The position numbers were made by a program, and so were the translations under genes. A stretch of 52,636 nt of DNA from a virus: positions 1-52,636 of the IMG/VR virus record IMGVR_UViG_3300029258_002308; one strand, given 5' to 3'. Below, piece after piece: positions 16,384 through 24,249 of this stretch (positions are counted from its first letter, which is position 1; every line of letters begins with the position of its first letter). The notes below the pieces were generated by a model. It was given only the letters and a program-made list of their open reading frames with translations, was not told where the DNA came from and did not search any database.

Positions 16384-17103
16384 ATGAGATCAGAAGTGGA
16401 CGATGCAAAGTGGTTTGAAGACAAGAAGAAGCCTTCTGTGGAAACCGAAATCTCTTTCGTGAATGGTAGAACCAGAAAGAAGTTTATCTACAACAACGAG
16501 AAGTTTCCAAACGTCAGAAAACAACATGGGGCGGAATGCGACTGCGATTACTGTAACCCTCGATGCCCGCTACCATCAGCACCACCAATAACAACTGAAA
16601 AGGATCTTTATATGTACATTGACAGAACTTGGAACTTGAAGCCCAAAACCAACGAATTGGGTGAGGAGATCGACTATGTCGAACTCAAAGAACCTACCGA
16701 AACGGAAATAGAGGACGCTAGAGAAAATTGTGCGACTACCAAGACAGTCGGTAAAAAGCAATGTGCCCCACCATTTGGAGCCGATGCAATTCCAATGGGC
16801 GATTCGATCATCTGTTGGGCGAATGCTCAATTGGACATGGCTTACCAAGAAGAGTTGGCCGAACAACAACGGTTGGAAGAGCTAATCGGCGTAGAAAGCA
16901 CGGTCGAATACCAGGAAAAGAGCAATCTTAAAGGACTGATTGTTTGTTATGTTTACTGTGATGGTGCTTGGAGCAGCAACATTGAATTAGATCGACAAAA
17001 GGAAGAATGGGACCCGATTCTAACAGGACTAATGGACGATTATGAAACGGTCTATCTTCCCGTACAAGACGGACATAGCCGCATTGAAATAGTGAATTTT
17101 TAG
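16384..17103 (+). CDS. Hypothetical protein with Cys-rich N-terminal half
   Basis: 239 aa. The N-terminal half has a Cys cluster (ECDCDYCNPRCPLP, about 51-64). The C-terminal ~60 residues (LKGLIVCYVYCDGAWSSNIE onward, with ETVYLPVQDG) look like a paralogue of the protein encoded at 15295. One base separates it from the preceding stop. Probably part of a virion or assembly operon; no function can be assigned. Confidence 0.7.
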   Translation: MRSEVDDAKWFEDKKKPSVETEISFVNGRTRKKFIYNNEKFPNVRKQHGAECDCDYCNPRCPLPSAPPITTEKDLYMYIDRTWNLKPKTNELGEEIDYVELKEPTETEIEDARENCATTKTVGKKQCAPPFGADAIPMGDSIICWANAQLDMAYQEELAEQQRLEELIGVESTVEYQEKSNLKGLIVCYVYCDGAWSSNIELDRQKEEWDPILTGLMDDYETVYLPVQDGHSRIEIVNF

Positions 17104-17139
17104 ATGTCAAATGCAGCAACATCGTAAAATGGAAGTAAT

Positions 17140-17559
17140 ATGAGCAAAAAGAAATTGCAAGAGAAAAAGAAAAAGGCCCGCGAGAGAAGGGCAAAGGCCA
17201 AGGTCCTCAAAGCCAGAGCCAAAAAGAGGGCAGAGGCCAAGCATGAAAGAGAGGTTGCGAAAATTGACAGGAAATACAGTGAGAAACCGCAACCGTACTT
17301 GAAACCTGAAACACGGCTAAGAATCAACCAAGAACAAGCCGAGGCCGACAGGCAGAAAGACGAAGAAATCAAAAAACAGCTAGAACACAACGTTAAGATC
17401 CTCAAAGCTCTAGAAGAGGAATACTTGGCCGAACAAGAAGCTAGAAAGCAAGCCAACGAGTCGTTGGAAGCCGAAGGGCATGAAACACTGCAAGAGAAAC
17501 TTGATGTGCTGGCCAAGAGAGCGGAGAAAGAACAGAAAGAAAAAGAGAATGACAACTAG
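17140..17559 (+). CDS. Lys/Glu-rich coiled-coil protein
   Basis: 139 aa, strongly basic in the first 60 residues (KKKLQEKKKKARERRAKAK), then acidic-helical. Predicted as one long coiled coil broken by EKPQPYLKPE (about 48-57). It could be a DNA-binding or scaffold-like protein; no family recognised. Confidence 0.7.
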   Translation: MSKKKLQEKKKKARERRAKAKVLKARAKKRAEAKHEREVAKIDRKYSEKPQPYLKPETRLRINQEQAEADRQKDEEIKKQLEHNVKILKALEEEYLAEQEARKQANESLEAEGHETLQEKLDVLAKRAEKEQKEKENDN

Positions 17560-17857
17560 GGAATATCTTCAAAAATGGGCCTGTTGGTATGGCCGATGTC
17601 AGGCAGCGTACCCTTATACCTTCTGCGGTGGTGAGGAACAGTCTCAAAACAACGTAGAAAAATGGTTTCAAACGCTTCAAGCTAGATTTCTAAGTAATTA
17701 CTCCAAGGCCTATCAAAAAGAAATGAATCAGGTCGGGGTCATGTATGATGATCCATGTAACTTGATCCACAATGGCCTCAAAGAAGAGCCTGATGCTATG
17801 GAGATCCTCTTGGATAGCATTCAAGAAATTAGTGATCTAGAAACAACTGGGCAATAA
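17549..17857 (+). CDS. Hypothetical protein
   Basis: About 102 aa from ATG 17549, overlapping the end of the coiled-coil gene by 11 nt. The N-terminus is aromatic and Cys-containing (WACWYGRCQAAYPYTFCGG), the remainder helical and acidic. Not recognised. Confidence 0.65.
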   Translation: MTTREYLQKWACWYGRCQAAYPYTFCGGEEQSQNNVEKWFQTLQARFLSNYSKAYQKEMNQVGVMYDDPCNLIHNGLKEEPDAMEILLDSIQEISDLETTGQ

Positions 17858-17934
17858 TTTTCGTTAGACCTTACACTCCTATAGGGTATCACGTCTTTTA
17901 ATCACATCTACTTTCACACCTAAGGAGTATTATT

Positions 17935-18393
17935 ATGCTAGGTCAACACGACAAGTGTCCTGAAGACACTGTTTTCAAAAGGCAGTTTCGTTGGGCAGCA
18001 AAATTCAAAAAGAACGAAGAGGTCCTGTACGAAGGCTTCGTGAAAGTGCCCGCTCGACCGAATGTAGAGGAAGAAGAAATCAACTACCTGTGCAAGAAAA
18101 TGTGGATTCCGGGTAAAGCATCCTGGGAACAGATCTCGATCAGCCAATACGGAGTGAAGGATCTGGAAAAATGGCTGAAAGACATTGAAGACCTAAACGA
18201 GGTAGAGTTAGTTCTTTACGATGGCTGCGGTATACCGTTGGAAAAATGGGTTTTACACGAAGCCCGAGTTCCCGGCTTTAGGGTAACGGCCTACTTGGAT
18301 GATCCATATCCTTACAATACGGAAGTAGATATAAGGTACACAAAAGTGGATTTCATTCCTCAAGGGGAAAAGCCACACTTTGACCCTAAATAG
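17935..18393 (+). CDS. T4 gp19-like tail tube-family protein (putative)
   Basis: 152 aa with a good ribosome binding site (AAGGAG, 8 nt before ATG). The stretch VELVLYDGCGIPLEKWVLHE (about 94-113) and the final strand EVDIRYTKVDF resemble gp19/tail-tube proteins, where a strand with LYDGCG...W.L is followed by an RYD/RYS strand near the C-terminus. Length is close to T4 gp19 (163 aa). The assignment is by pattern only; a baseplate or other tube-fold protein is possible. Confidence 0.5.
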   Translation: MLGQHDKCPEDTVFKRQFRWAAKFKKNEEVLYEGFVKVPARPNVEEEEINYLCKKMWIPGKASWEQISISQYGVKDLEKWLKDIEDLNEVELVLYDGCGIPLEKWVLHEARVPGFRVTAYLDDPYPYNTEVDIRYTKVDFIPQGEKPHFDPK

Positions 18394-18396
18394 GGT

Positions 18397-18933
18397 ATGG
18401 ATTTCAAAAACTGGTTAGAACAAGAAAACGACAAGCTTCTAATCCTAATGCGAGGTATCTCAGGTAGCGGGAAATCTACGACCGCCCGACAAATCGCAGC
18501 AGGGAGAGGGGTGATTTTCTCCACCGATGACTACATGGAAGGAGAAGATCTTAATGACTATCGAGCCAATTTTGATATGGTTTCGGAGAAGGGCCTGTTA
18601 CCTCATCTTCACAAAATGAACCAAGAAAGGACCGCCCAAGCCATGAAATCCGGTATTTCTCCCATCATTGTTGATAATACAAACGTCGAGAAATGGCATA
18701 TGGAACCATATGTCAAACTTGCCAAAGATTACGGCTACCGCGTTGAATTTGCTATGTCGCCTTACATGGAAGAACTAGCAAAGCTTCTAGAAGATCAAGA
18801 GGCCAATCATCTTAAGCTCCGCATAGCTGCCCGGCAATTAGCCAAGAGAAATCTCCACGGAATCCCTCCCGATAGAATCATGAACCAACTAGAAAAGTGG
18901 CATCCTGACCCAAAAATTGAGGATTTTAGCTAG
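18397..18933 (+). CDS. P-loop kinase, N4BP2/polynucleotide-kinase-like
   Basis: 178 aa. Walker A is RGISGSGKST (19-28), followed by IFSTDDYMEG, then IIVDNTNVEKWHMEPYVKLA, the usual lid or strand signature of AAA_33 small kinases. Substrate may be a nucleic acid 5' end or a small molecule. The first residues MDFKNWLEQE match the N-terminus of the protein at 39866 (MDFKEWLKIQE), a possible capsid-targeting peptide. No ribosome binding site precedes the ATG; the gap from the previous stop is three bases. Confidence 0.75.
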   Translation: MDFKNWLEQENDKLLILMRGISGSGKSTTARQIAAGRGVIFSTDDYMEGEDLNDYRANFDMVSEKGLLPHLHKMNQERTAQAMKSGISPIIVDNTNVEKWHMEPYVKLAKDYGYRVEFAMSPYMEELAKLLEDQEANHLKLRIAARQLAKRNLHGIPPDRIMNQLEKWHPDPKIEDFS

Positions 18934-18954
18934 CTAGATCGATTTCTAGCTAAA
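18925..18954. repeat. 9-bp inverted repeat before the gp32-like gene
   Basis: TTTAGCTAG (18925-18933) and CTAGCTAAA (18946-18954) are perfect complements with a 12-nt spacer. It overlaps the kinase stop codon and ends 5 nt before the -35 box, so it could be an operator or a weak terminator. Confidence 0.55.
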
Positions 18955-18959
18955 TCGTA

Positions 18960-18989
18960 TTGACATTTCCTCCGATCATTTGTTATAAC
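18960..18989 (+). promoter_or_regulatory. Sigma-70-type promoter for the gp32-like gene
   Basis: TTGACA (18960-18965) and TATAAC (18984-18989), spacing 18, with an extended -10 TG (18981-18982). It lies 37 nt before the ATG, which has GGAGG nearby. A strong host-like promoter, fitting a highly expressed ssDNA-binding protein. Confidence 0.75.
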
Positions 18990-19026
18990 TAGATCACAAC
19001 CAAGTAACAGACTAACGGAGGTAACT

Positions 19027-19986
19027 ATGTCTAACTTGAATCTGAACGCTCTTCTAGAGGAGCATGCTCGTTTAAAAGAAGAGGACCAACGAGGTAACTT
19101 TCTACAGAACTTCGTAAAGATGCCCGAAGGCAAGGGAAGCGTTACTATTCGGTTACTTCCCCCTGCCGCTGCCGGGATGTTTGGAAGGGACGATAATCCC
19201 TTCTATCAATGGACCCGAATCCATCGCGTTAACAACAAAAGCCTACACGATCCCCGAGTGCTGGTCGATGGAAAATGGGTCGGAAAGAATCCAATCGGAG
19301 ATTATTTGAGATGGCTTTGGAAGGAAGCTGAAAAGGCCGATTCGGATGAAGAATTGAGGATGAAAACCCTTTATCGTCAAATCAAGCCAATCGAAAGATA
19401 CTACTACAATTGCATCGTCAGGAAAGAAGTTGACGAAAACGGCAATGAAAAACCCAATGTCGGCCCGAAGATTCTTTCCGTTGGAAAAACGCTCCATCAG
19501 ATCATTTTGACCGGTATTTGCGGTGACGATGATCTGGGAATCAAGGGTAAGGGTGATGTCACTGACGTGAAGAACGGCTATGACTTCAGGATTATGAAGA
19601 CGATCAGACGGTCGGGTGACGATACCTTCCCCAATTACGATCAATCTCGTTTTGTTGACGAAGCTAGTCCTCTTGGTACTCCCGAAGAGGTTGAAAAGTG
19701 GCTCGCCAACCTCAATGATCTCGTTGCTCTGCGGGTCCTCAAGACTCCTGAAGAACTGGAGCATGAACTTCAATGCCATCTCGGCCTGAAGCAAGATAGC
19801 TCTACCGATTTCGACCCGACCAAGTTCCAGAAAGTCAAAGAGCCGGAAGTCGTGGTGGAAAAGACAGTGACTACTGTTGATGAGACCCCTGAAGCGGATG
19901 CTCCAACAGAATCGGATACGGACGGTTCGGAAGAACTGGCTGCCGAGGATTTTGTGGCTCGGATCAAAAATCTTCCCACATCGTAA
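19027..19986 (+). CDS. ssDNA-binding protein, T4 gp32-like
   Basis: A 319-aa single-stranded DNA-binding protein. The N-terminal basic or hydrophobic segment is followed by an OB-fold-like core: GKGSVTIRLLPP, then FYQWTRIHRVN, the Tyr/Cys-rich RYYYNCIVRKE, and GPKILSVGKTLHQIIL, matching gp32 features. The C-terminus is acidic (residues about 275-308) and ends in DFVARIKNL, as in gp32 tails that bind partners. It has its own promoter and terminator. Expected partners in this window are UvsX and the UvsY-like protein. Confidence 0.9.
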   Translation: MSNLNLNALLEEHARLKEEDQRGNFLQNFVKMPEGKGSVTIRLLPPAAAGMFGRDDNPFYQWTRIHRVNNKSLHDPRVLVDGKWVGKNPIGDYLRWLWKEAEKADSDEELRMKTLYRQIKPIERYYYNCIVRKEVDENGNEKPNVGPKILSVGKTLHQIILTGICGDDDLGIKGKGDVTDVKNGYDFRIMKTIRRSGDDTFPNYDQSRFVDEASPLGTPEEVEKWLANLNDLVALRVLKTPEELEHELQCHLGLKQDSSTDFDPTKFQKVKEPEVVVEKTVTTVDETPEADAPTESDTDGSEELAAEDFVARIKNLPTS

Positions 19987-19995
19987 CTTTGTATG

Positions 19996-20032
19996 AGGCC
20001 CACTCCCGCCGCAGGCGGGAGTGGGCCTTTTT
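19996..20032 (+). terminator. Strong rho-independent terminator after the gp32-like gene
   Basis: AGGCCCACTCCCGCC (19996-20010), loop GCA, GGCGGGAGTGGGCCT (20014-20028), then a U-run (20028-20032). A perfect 15-bp GC-rich stem with T-tract, 10 nt past the stop codon. Confidence 0.95.
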
Positions 20033-20056
20033 CGAATTACAACCAGGAGATTTCCA

Positions 20057-20245
20057 ATGATTGACCTTAAAAAGTTTGGGGCCAAGGCGGTAACGATTCT
20101 TCCTGATTCGGTCATTCGGATTCAAAATTCCGACAAGGAAATAGAAATAAAGTTGTCGAAAGAAATCACAATCAAAGGTGGGAAATTTAGCCAGCAGATA
20201 GCGATACAAGGAGAGATATTGAAAGAAATGGAGAAAGAAAAATGA
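20057..20245 (+). CDS. Small hypothetical protein
   Basis: About 62 aa from ATG 20057 with AGGAG at 20045-20049. It is beta-rich and charged (VTILPDSVIRIQN, EIEIKLSKEITIKGG). Its stop overlaps the next start (ATGA). Function unknown. Confidence 0.65.
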   Translation: MIDLKKFGAKAVTILPDSVIRIQNSDKEIEIKLSKEITIKGGKFSQQIAIQGEILKEMEKEK

Positions 20246-20433
20246 AATTGATAGGCTACTTCATGTGCGGTATCGGCGGTGCGATGCTGGGGATCGTACT
20301 AAATCAACTTGAGGCCTCGGGATATCAATGGATTATAGGTCTTGGAGGTCTCGTTATAGCTCAGTTGGGTATAGGGGTCATTGTTATAGGTGGACAAATC
20401 GAAAGAGAACTCAAAAAGGAGAATAATGGCTAG
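20242..20433 (+). CDS. Small two-helix membrane protein
   Basis: 63 aa with two glycine-rich transmembrane segments (residues about 3-20 and 30-50) and a charged tail (GGQIERELKKENNG). It is coupled to its neighbours by overlaps on both sides. A holin-like fold is possible, but nothing specific shows this. Confidence 0.7.
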   Translation: MKLIGYFMCGIGGAMLGIVLNQLEASGYQWIIGLGGLVIAQLGIGVIVIGGQIERELKKENNG

Positions 20434-21613
20434 GAAAAAGAAAACTGACGAGGATTTTTTGGCGGAAATCGCTGAAGCGACTGGTGGTGAGACACTAGAA
20501 GAGGCGGGTCGAGTTCCCTACTGGATTGACTCTGGGAACTTGGCTTTGAATTTTACCTGTAGTGGGAAATTCATAGGAGGTGGATTTCCTGGTGGCAAAA
20601 TCGTCGAGGCATTTGGTCCTGAATCATCCGGCAAATCACTTGTTGGATATTGCTTTTTAGGGGCAGTACAACGAATGAAGGGCATTGGAGTTTGGTTAGA
20701 TTGCGAGCGTTCGGCTAATGCCGAATTTGCGTCCAGATGTGGTCACGTTAATCCTAAAACGCTTCCCGTTTATTATCCTATCACACTCGAAAATTGTGAG
20801 TTCACGATTATCGAGGTAGTCAAGGCTATTCGCGAGCATTACGGTCCCGACAAAGTTATTGGTATTGTTTGGGACAGCATTGGTGTCAATCCCACCAAGC
20901 GAGAATGGTTGGAAACAGATCTCCCGGAAAATCCCACTGCTGAACAACTTAAGAGGATCGGCGGGAATGAACGTCCTGGGGAGCGAGCTAGAAAGGCCAA
21001 CGGCATATTGAGAAAGCTGAATCCGTTCCTCAATGACATGAAGGCTACAATTTACATTGTCAATCAGGAGCGTAAGAAGATTGGTGTGCTTGTAGGTCCT
21101 AATACAACAACCAGTGGTGGTGGTGAAGCTTTGAAATATTATGCTTCTCTAAGGTTGCGGATGGGGGCACCCAAGGAATTTGTCCACAAAACCACGAAAT
21201 TCCCGTTGGGCGTCAATATGAAAATCAAGAACAAGAAGAATCGACATTTTACACCGGGTCTTCTGGCCGAGGACATTCCGTTGTTCTTTAACTCGGGCAT
21301 TCATCCTTTGGGTGGTTTGCTTCATGCTTTGGTCCTTTCGGGTCGTGTTACCGCCAAAAGTGGTGGTAATTACACCATTCAGGAACCTTGGGCCGGTGGC
21401 GAAACCATCAAGTTTAAAGCCACGCTTTCCAAACCCATGGAACCTGAACCACTTTTAAAATGCCCTGCCATGGTTGATGCCGATTCGCCTGAACAAATTC
21501 GAAGCTATCTTGACGAATGGCAGCAGTCTATCTCAACCTTGGATACCGCCGAGGAAATTGATGCGGGTAGTGATGTTGACCACCTTCTTGGAGATGATGT
21601 TAAAAATGGATAA
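20426..21613 (+). CDS. UvsX/RecA-like recombinase
   Basis: 395-aa strand-exchange ATPase. Walker A is GPESSGKS (64-71), followed by GVWLDCERSANAEF, and Walker B is VIGIVWDSIG. The switch region is IYIVNQERKKIG with a glycine-rich L2 loop (TTTSGGGEALKYYASLRLRM). The acidic C-terminal tail is like T4 UvsX. ATG 20426 is chosen for its AAGGAG at 20417-20422. It works with the gp32-like and UvsY-like proteins in recombination-dependent replication. Confidence 0.92.
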   Translation: MARKKKTDEDFLAEIAEATGGETLEEAGRVPYWIDSGNLALNFTCSGKFIGGGFPGGKIVEAFGPESSGKSLVGYCFLGAVQRMKGIGVWLDCERSANAEFASRCGHVNPKTLPVYYPITLENCEFTIIEVVKAIREHYGPDKVIGIVWDSIGVNPTKREWLETDLPENPTAEQLKRIGGNERPGERARKANGILRKLNPFLNDMKATIYIVNQERKKIGVLVGPNTTTSGGGEALKYYASLRLRMGAPKEFVHKTTKFPLGVNMKIKNKKNRHFTPGLLAEDIPLFFNSGIHPLGGLLHALVLSGRVTAKSGGNYTIQEPWAGGETIKFKATLSKPMEPEPLLKCPAMVDADSPEQIRSYLDEWQQSISTLDTAEEIDAGSDVDHLLGDDVKNG

Positions 21614-21800
21614 ACAACAAAAAGCTTTTCCGGGAACTCTGTCAAGACCTGACGGCGGAATGGATCTGCGGGACTATTTTGCAGCGGCGGTCATTACCGG
21701 CATTATGCCCGACAATGTTTTAGACATTGATAAAGTGTTCGAAGCCGCCAATAATGCCTATAAAATCGCTGATGCGATGATAGAAGCACGGGAAAAATGA
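21606..21800 (+). CDS. Small conserved phage protein
   Basis: 64 aa. The pattern GGMDLRDYFAAAVITGI...YKIADAMIEAREK is common in short proteins of many phages whose function is unknown. It starts inside the end of uvsX and overlaps the next gene by ATGA. Confidence 0.75.
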   Translation: MDKQQKAFPGTLSRPDGGMDLRDYFAAAVITGIMPDNVLDIDKVFEAANNAYKIADAMIEAREK

Positions 21801-22081
21801 ACCGGATCAAAATTGCAATTTGGTACTGCGTATTTTTAGTGATTGGTCTCATGGTTGGCTCCTATTGGGGCCAACAACGGGCCCATAATCAACCCGGAGC
21901 GACCGCCGACACAATTACCTTGGTTCGGCCACCGATTGTTCCGGGTCGCAAGTGGATTTTGATACATGCTTATTGGGAACACGTCCCTAAAAACTCGCCC
22001 TACTACGACTTTTATCGTGAGGAGCCATACAAAGGTGACATTAAATCTAGGGATTGGGGAAATGCTAAGGTAATACCTTGA
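21797..22081 (+). CDS. Single-pass membrane protein
   Basis: 94 aa. Residues about 5-24 (KIAIWYCVFLVIGLMVGSYW) form an N-terminal membrane anchor, followed by a short soluble domain with IPGRKWILIHAYWE. Not recognised. Coupled on both sides. Confidence 0.7.
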   Translation: MNRIKIAIWYCVFLVIGLMVGSYWGQQRAHNQPGATADTITLVRPPIVPGRKWILIHAYWEHVPKNSPYYDFYREEPYKGDIKSRDWGNAKVIP

Positions 22082-22326
22082 GTCTTGAAAGTTTAGAAAA
22101 ATTCATGGTCATTATCGAACGATTTGAAAAAGAACCCGATTTCTTTTTGCGGTGTGGTGTTGCAATAAGAGAGGCTATCAATTGGGCTATTGATAGAACA
22201 AGAACGGGTCGTAGATACATCCATCAACTTGAAAAAACCGAAAAAACTGCAATTGGGACCAAGGTAGAGATTTTACTAAAAAAACTTTTCCCCTTAGCAG
22301 GGGCTCAATTTTTGATTGTAAAATAG
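22078..22326 (+). CDS. NaeI-like restriction endonuclease, zero-frame part
   Basis: 82 codons from TTG 22078, coupled to the preceding stop. It encodes the N-terminal part of a NaeI-type nuclease domain: RTGRRYIHQLEKTEKTAIGT followed by VEILLKK, matching NaeI (RTGRWNFDQLHKTEKTHMGT). The frame stops at 22324 before the catalytic Asp/Lys motif. The rest of the domain continues in the -1 frame from the A7 run at 22278-22284. Alone, this product would lack the active site. Confidence 0.75.
   Translation: MSLESLEKFMVIIERFEKEPDFFLRCGVAIREAINWAIDRTRTGRRYIHQLEKTEKTAIGTKVEILLKKLFPLAGAQFLIVK
22278..22303 (+). promoter_or_regulatory. Candidate -1 frameshift signal (A7 slippery run plus hairpin)
   Basis: The run A-AAA-AAA (22278-22284) sits in zero frame as a slippery heptamer followed by C. 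Five nt downstream CCCC (22290-22293) can pair with GGGG (22300-22303) around a 6-nt loop. The -1 frame after this site carries the NaeI catalytic residues. Confidence 0.45.
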
Positions 22327-22622
22327 CTAAAGTTGAGTTCGATATAAAATTCACCATCCACAACAATTGGTCAATTCCTCCAGAAACATACAACAGAGCA
22401 GGACTTTGCTTATTGGCAAAATCAAATGATGAACAATTTTCGTTGGGGCTTTTTGAGGCAAAGAAAGATTACCTTACGAAAGGCGAAAATCGTGATAAAA
22501 AACTAACGATAAGCAAGAAAGGCAAAAACCGAATTGTTTGGTTTATTCAAGACGAACCGCTTCCTAAAAAACAGCGAAAACAAAAACTCAATCTACATCA
22601 AATGACTTTATTTGGAACATAA
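22284..22622 (+). CDS. NaeI-like restriction endonuclease, -1 frame part with active site
   Basis: No start codon of its own near the join; it continues the domain in the -1 frame. It has IFDCKIAKVEFDIKF, giving Asp...(9 residues)...Asp-x-Lys, the same spacing as NaeI Asp86/Asp95/Lys97. WSIPPE, LCLL and ENRDKKLT...W further match NaeI. Together with the zero-frame part this makes a domain of about 180 aa without the NaeI topoisomerase-like C-terminal domain. Either a programmed -1 frameshift, a mutation or a base-call error joins them. Confidence 0.75.
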   Translation, partial: TFPLSRGSIFDCKIAKVEFDIKFTIHNNWSIPPETYNRAGLCLLAKSNDEQFSLGLFEAKKDYLTKGENRDKKLTISKKGKNRIVWFIQDEPLPKKQRKQKLNLHQMTLFGT

Positions 22623-22952
22623 ATGAAACTAATTTATTTAGAATCCCCCTTCGCAGGCGAGGTCTGTCGCAACATAAAGTATGCGAGAGCAGCAATGGCC
22701 GATAGTCTGCGAAGGGGCGAATTTCCTTTTGCCTCACATCTCCTATACACCCAGGAAGGGATCTTGGACGACACGATTCCCGAGGAACGGAAGATGGGGA
22801 TGGAGGCTGGATTCGCTTTTGCCAAGAAATGTGACGCATCCGTTTTTTATACTGACTTAGGCATAAGCGACGGCATGAAAGAGGGAATCGAAAGAGCCAA
22901 GGAAGCTGGGCGGGAAATTGAGTACAGGACTTTACCCGAGTGGAACGAATAG
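22623..22952 (+). CDS. 2-deoxyribosyltransferase-like protein (DUF7768-like)
   Basis: 109 aa. YLESPFAGEVCRNIKYARAAM at the start, then FPFASHLLYTQEGILDD and GISDGMKEGIERAKEAG, the pattern of small nucleoside 2-deoxyribosyltransferase-like phage proteins. These may act on nucleosides or NAD-type molecules; activity here is inference. It follows directly on the NaeI-like gene stop. Confidence 0.7.
   Translation: MKLIYLESPFAGEVCRNIKYARAAMADSLRRGEFPFASHLLYTQEGILDDTIPEERKMGMEAGFAFAKKCDASVFYTDLGISDGMKEGIERAKEAGREIEYRTLPEWNE
22646..22717. repeat. 11-bp inverted repeat inside the deoxyribosyltransferase-like gene
   Basis: CCCCTTCGCAG (22646-22656) and CTGCGAAGGGG (22707-22717) are perfect complements separated by 50 nt, within the first 95 nt of the gene. 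It could fold as a long-range stem in the mRNA or be a protein-binding site. Confidence 0.5.
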
Positions 22953-23461
22953 AGAGCCTAGATGATTTGGTACAAGAGTTTATCACCAGAGATTTTCTTT
23001 GGAGCTTGCCTGACAAAGAATTTGGCATCATCATGTCTCCGATTGCGGAACGCTATGTAGCCAATCTTTTTAATTCTGAATTTGGGACGAAGTTCAAAAT
23101 AATCAATGGTAGGCATTATGACTTGGTAGACCCGAATATGATTCGACATCAAGTCAAGTTCAGAAAAGCCAAAGGCCGCACCCCCTACAGCCAACAACTC
23201 TACACGCACAATTGGCGACAGAAGTTGCAATACGGGGCGAAAGATTTCGACATTATGACTTTCGTCATTTGCCACAAGAATAAAAGGGAACCCAAAGACT
23301 GGTGCTTGTCAACGATCCCGGCCTACAAGTGCATTGATCCGAATAACAGGAAAAAACTTCTCAAGAACATCCCCGCGAAGTTGTTGAAATGGGGACAGGA
23401 TTGGAAGAAGAGGTTCGGTCACTATCTTAAAACAAAACACAAAAAGAGAGTAAACGCATGA
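22940..23461 (+). CDS. Putative PD-(D/E)XK-like nuclease
   Basis: 173 aa from GTG 22940, overlapping the preceding gene by 13 nt. HYDLVDPNMIRHQVKFRKAKG (about 58-78) resembles the PD-(D/E)XK core with Asp on one strand and Q-V-K on the next. The C-terminus is very basic. It sits two genes after the NaeI-like nuclease, so the two could form a nuclease pair. The evidence is a short motif only. Confidence 0.45.
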   Translation: MERIESLDDLVQEFITRDFLWSLPDKEFGIIMSPIAERYVANLFNSEFGTKFKIINGRHYDLVDPNMIRHQVKFRKAKGRTPYSQQLYTHNWRQKLQYGAKDFDIMTFVICHKNKREPKDWCLSTIPAYKCIDPNNRKKLLKNIPAKLLKWGQDWKKRFGHYLKTKHKKRVNA

Positions 23462-23655
23462 AAATTCCAAGGCCAGGGCCGCTTGTCTGGAAAATTGTAG
23501 CGATCATTTGGGTTATAGGCAGTGTAGCTAGACTTATTGCAAATAAGCCGTTTACTCATTGGGGTATAGCTCTTTTGATTGCCCTCGGCTGTTTCATAAT
23601 GGCCGACTTACAACAACTCATAGAATACCAGGAGAAAAGAGATGAAGAGACGTAA
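23458..23655 (+). CDS. Small membrane protein
   Basis: 65 aa with two hydrophobic helices (residues about 9-28 and 35-50) and a charged C-terminal tail. ATGA overlap with the preceding gene. Unknown function. Confidence 0.7.
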   Translation: MKIPRPGPLVWKIVAIIWVIGSVARLIANKPFTHWGIALLIALGCFIMADLQQLIEYQEKRDEET

Positions 23656-24064
23656 TTTTCTAGGTGCTTTTGGGGCCTTATTTGCCGTTCCGCTTTTATC
23701 GATCAAAAGCAAAGCATATGGCAATTCCCCTAAGGCAAAGACTGACAATTTTTTAGAAACAATCACAACAATGAGCGACAATTGGACTACCATTTTTTGG
23801 TGTAAACCTTCGAAAAATTCTGCGACTATTTTCACTGCCCTTATTTGCGGGAAAAGAATTGGCGAGTTTGGCGTAGGAAGCTTTAAATTGGAAGGAACTT
23901 TCTCGAAAGATGGTACGAAACGTAATTTTTCCACGACTTATCATAATACCGGCTACCAAGTCAAAACCAACTTAAAAAATGGTCTTTTTTCCATCGAGGT
24001 ACAAGGTGCAAAAGACCATATTGTTGATTGGGTCTGTGAATACCATGGAACAACGGTTTACTAA
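23642..24064 (+). CDS. Exported protein with Tat signal peptide
   Basis: 140 aa. The N-terminus MKRRNFLGAFGALFAVPLLS is a typical twin-arginine signal (RRxFL followed by a hydrophobic core), with a likely cleavage after KAYG (about 28). The mature part is beta-rich with Cys and aromatic residues, unrecognised. A Tat substrate implies export of a folded protein from a host with a Tat system. It lies among small membrane protein genes. Confidence 0.7.
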   Translation: MKRRNFLGAFGALFAVPLLSIKSKAYGNSPKAKTDNFLETITTMSDNWTTIFWCKPSKNSATIFTALICGKRIGEFGVGSFKLEGTFSKDGTKRNFSTTYHNTGYQVKTNLKNGLFSIEVQGAKDHIVDWVCEYHGTTVY

Positions 24065-24249
24065 TGAATATTAAAAAAGAAGCATGTTGGGTGGCTGCCA
24101 TAACACTTATCACTCTAGTAATAGCAACTTTGGTTTTTGATATTGGGAATACCATGATTTTTATATTCATTGCCGCCCAATTAGCAGGTCTGAATGTTTT
24201 CATCGGAAGCATAGCGAGACACCTGGAGGAAGAAAAGAAGAATGAATGA
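24064..24249 (+). CDS. Small two-helix membrane protein
   Basis: 61 aa with two transmembrane helices (residues about 8-26 and 31-50) and a charged C-terminus (RHLEEEKKNE). It starts at the last base of the preceding stop. Possibly an accessory to the exported protein; unproven. Confidence 0.7.
   Translation: MNIKKEACWVAAITLITLVIATLVFDIGNTMIFIFIAAQLAGLNVFIGSIARHLEEEKKNE

Noticed and set aside
19243-20115. 290-codon minus-strand open frame under the gp32-like gene
   Set aside because: It crosses a strong plus-strand terminator and is a shadow of the gp32-like gene with its own promoter.
22413-22622. Separate small gene starting at TTG 22413
   Set aside because: The frame continues upstream with NaeI active-site residues, so this is only the end of the split nuclease.
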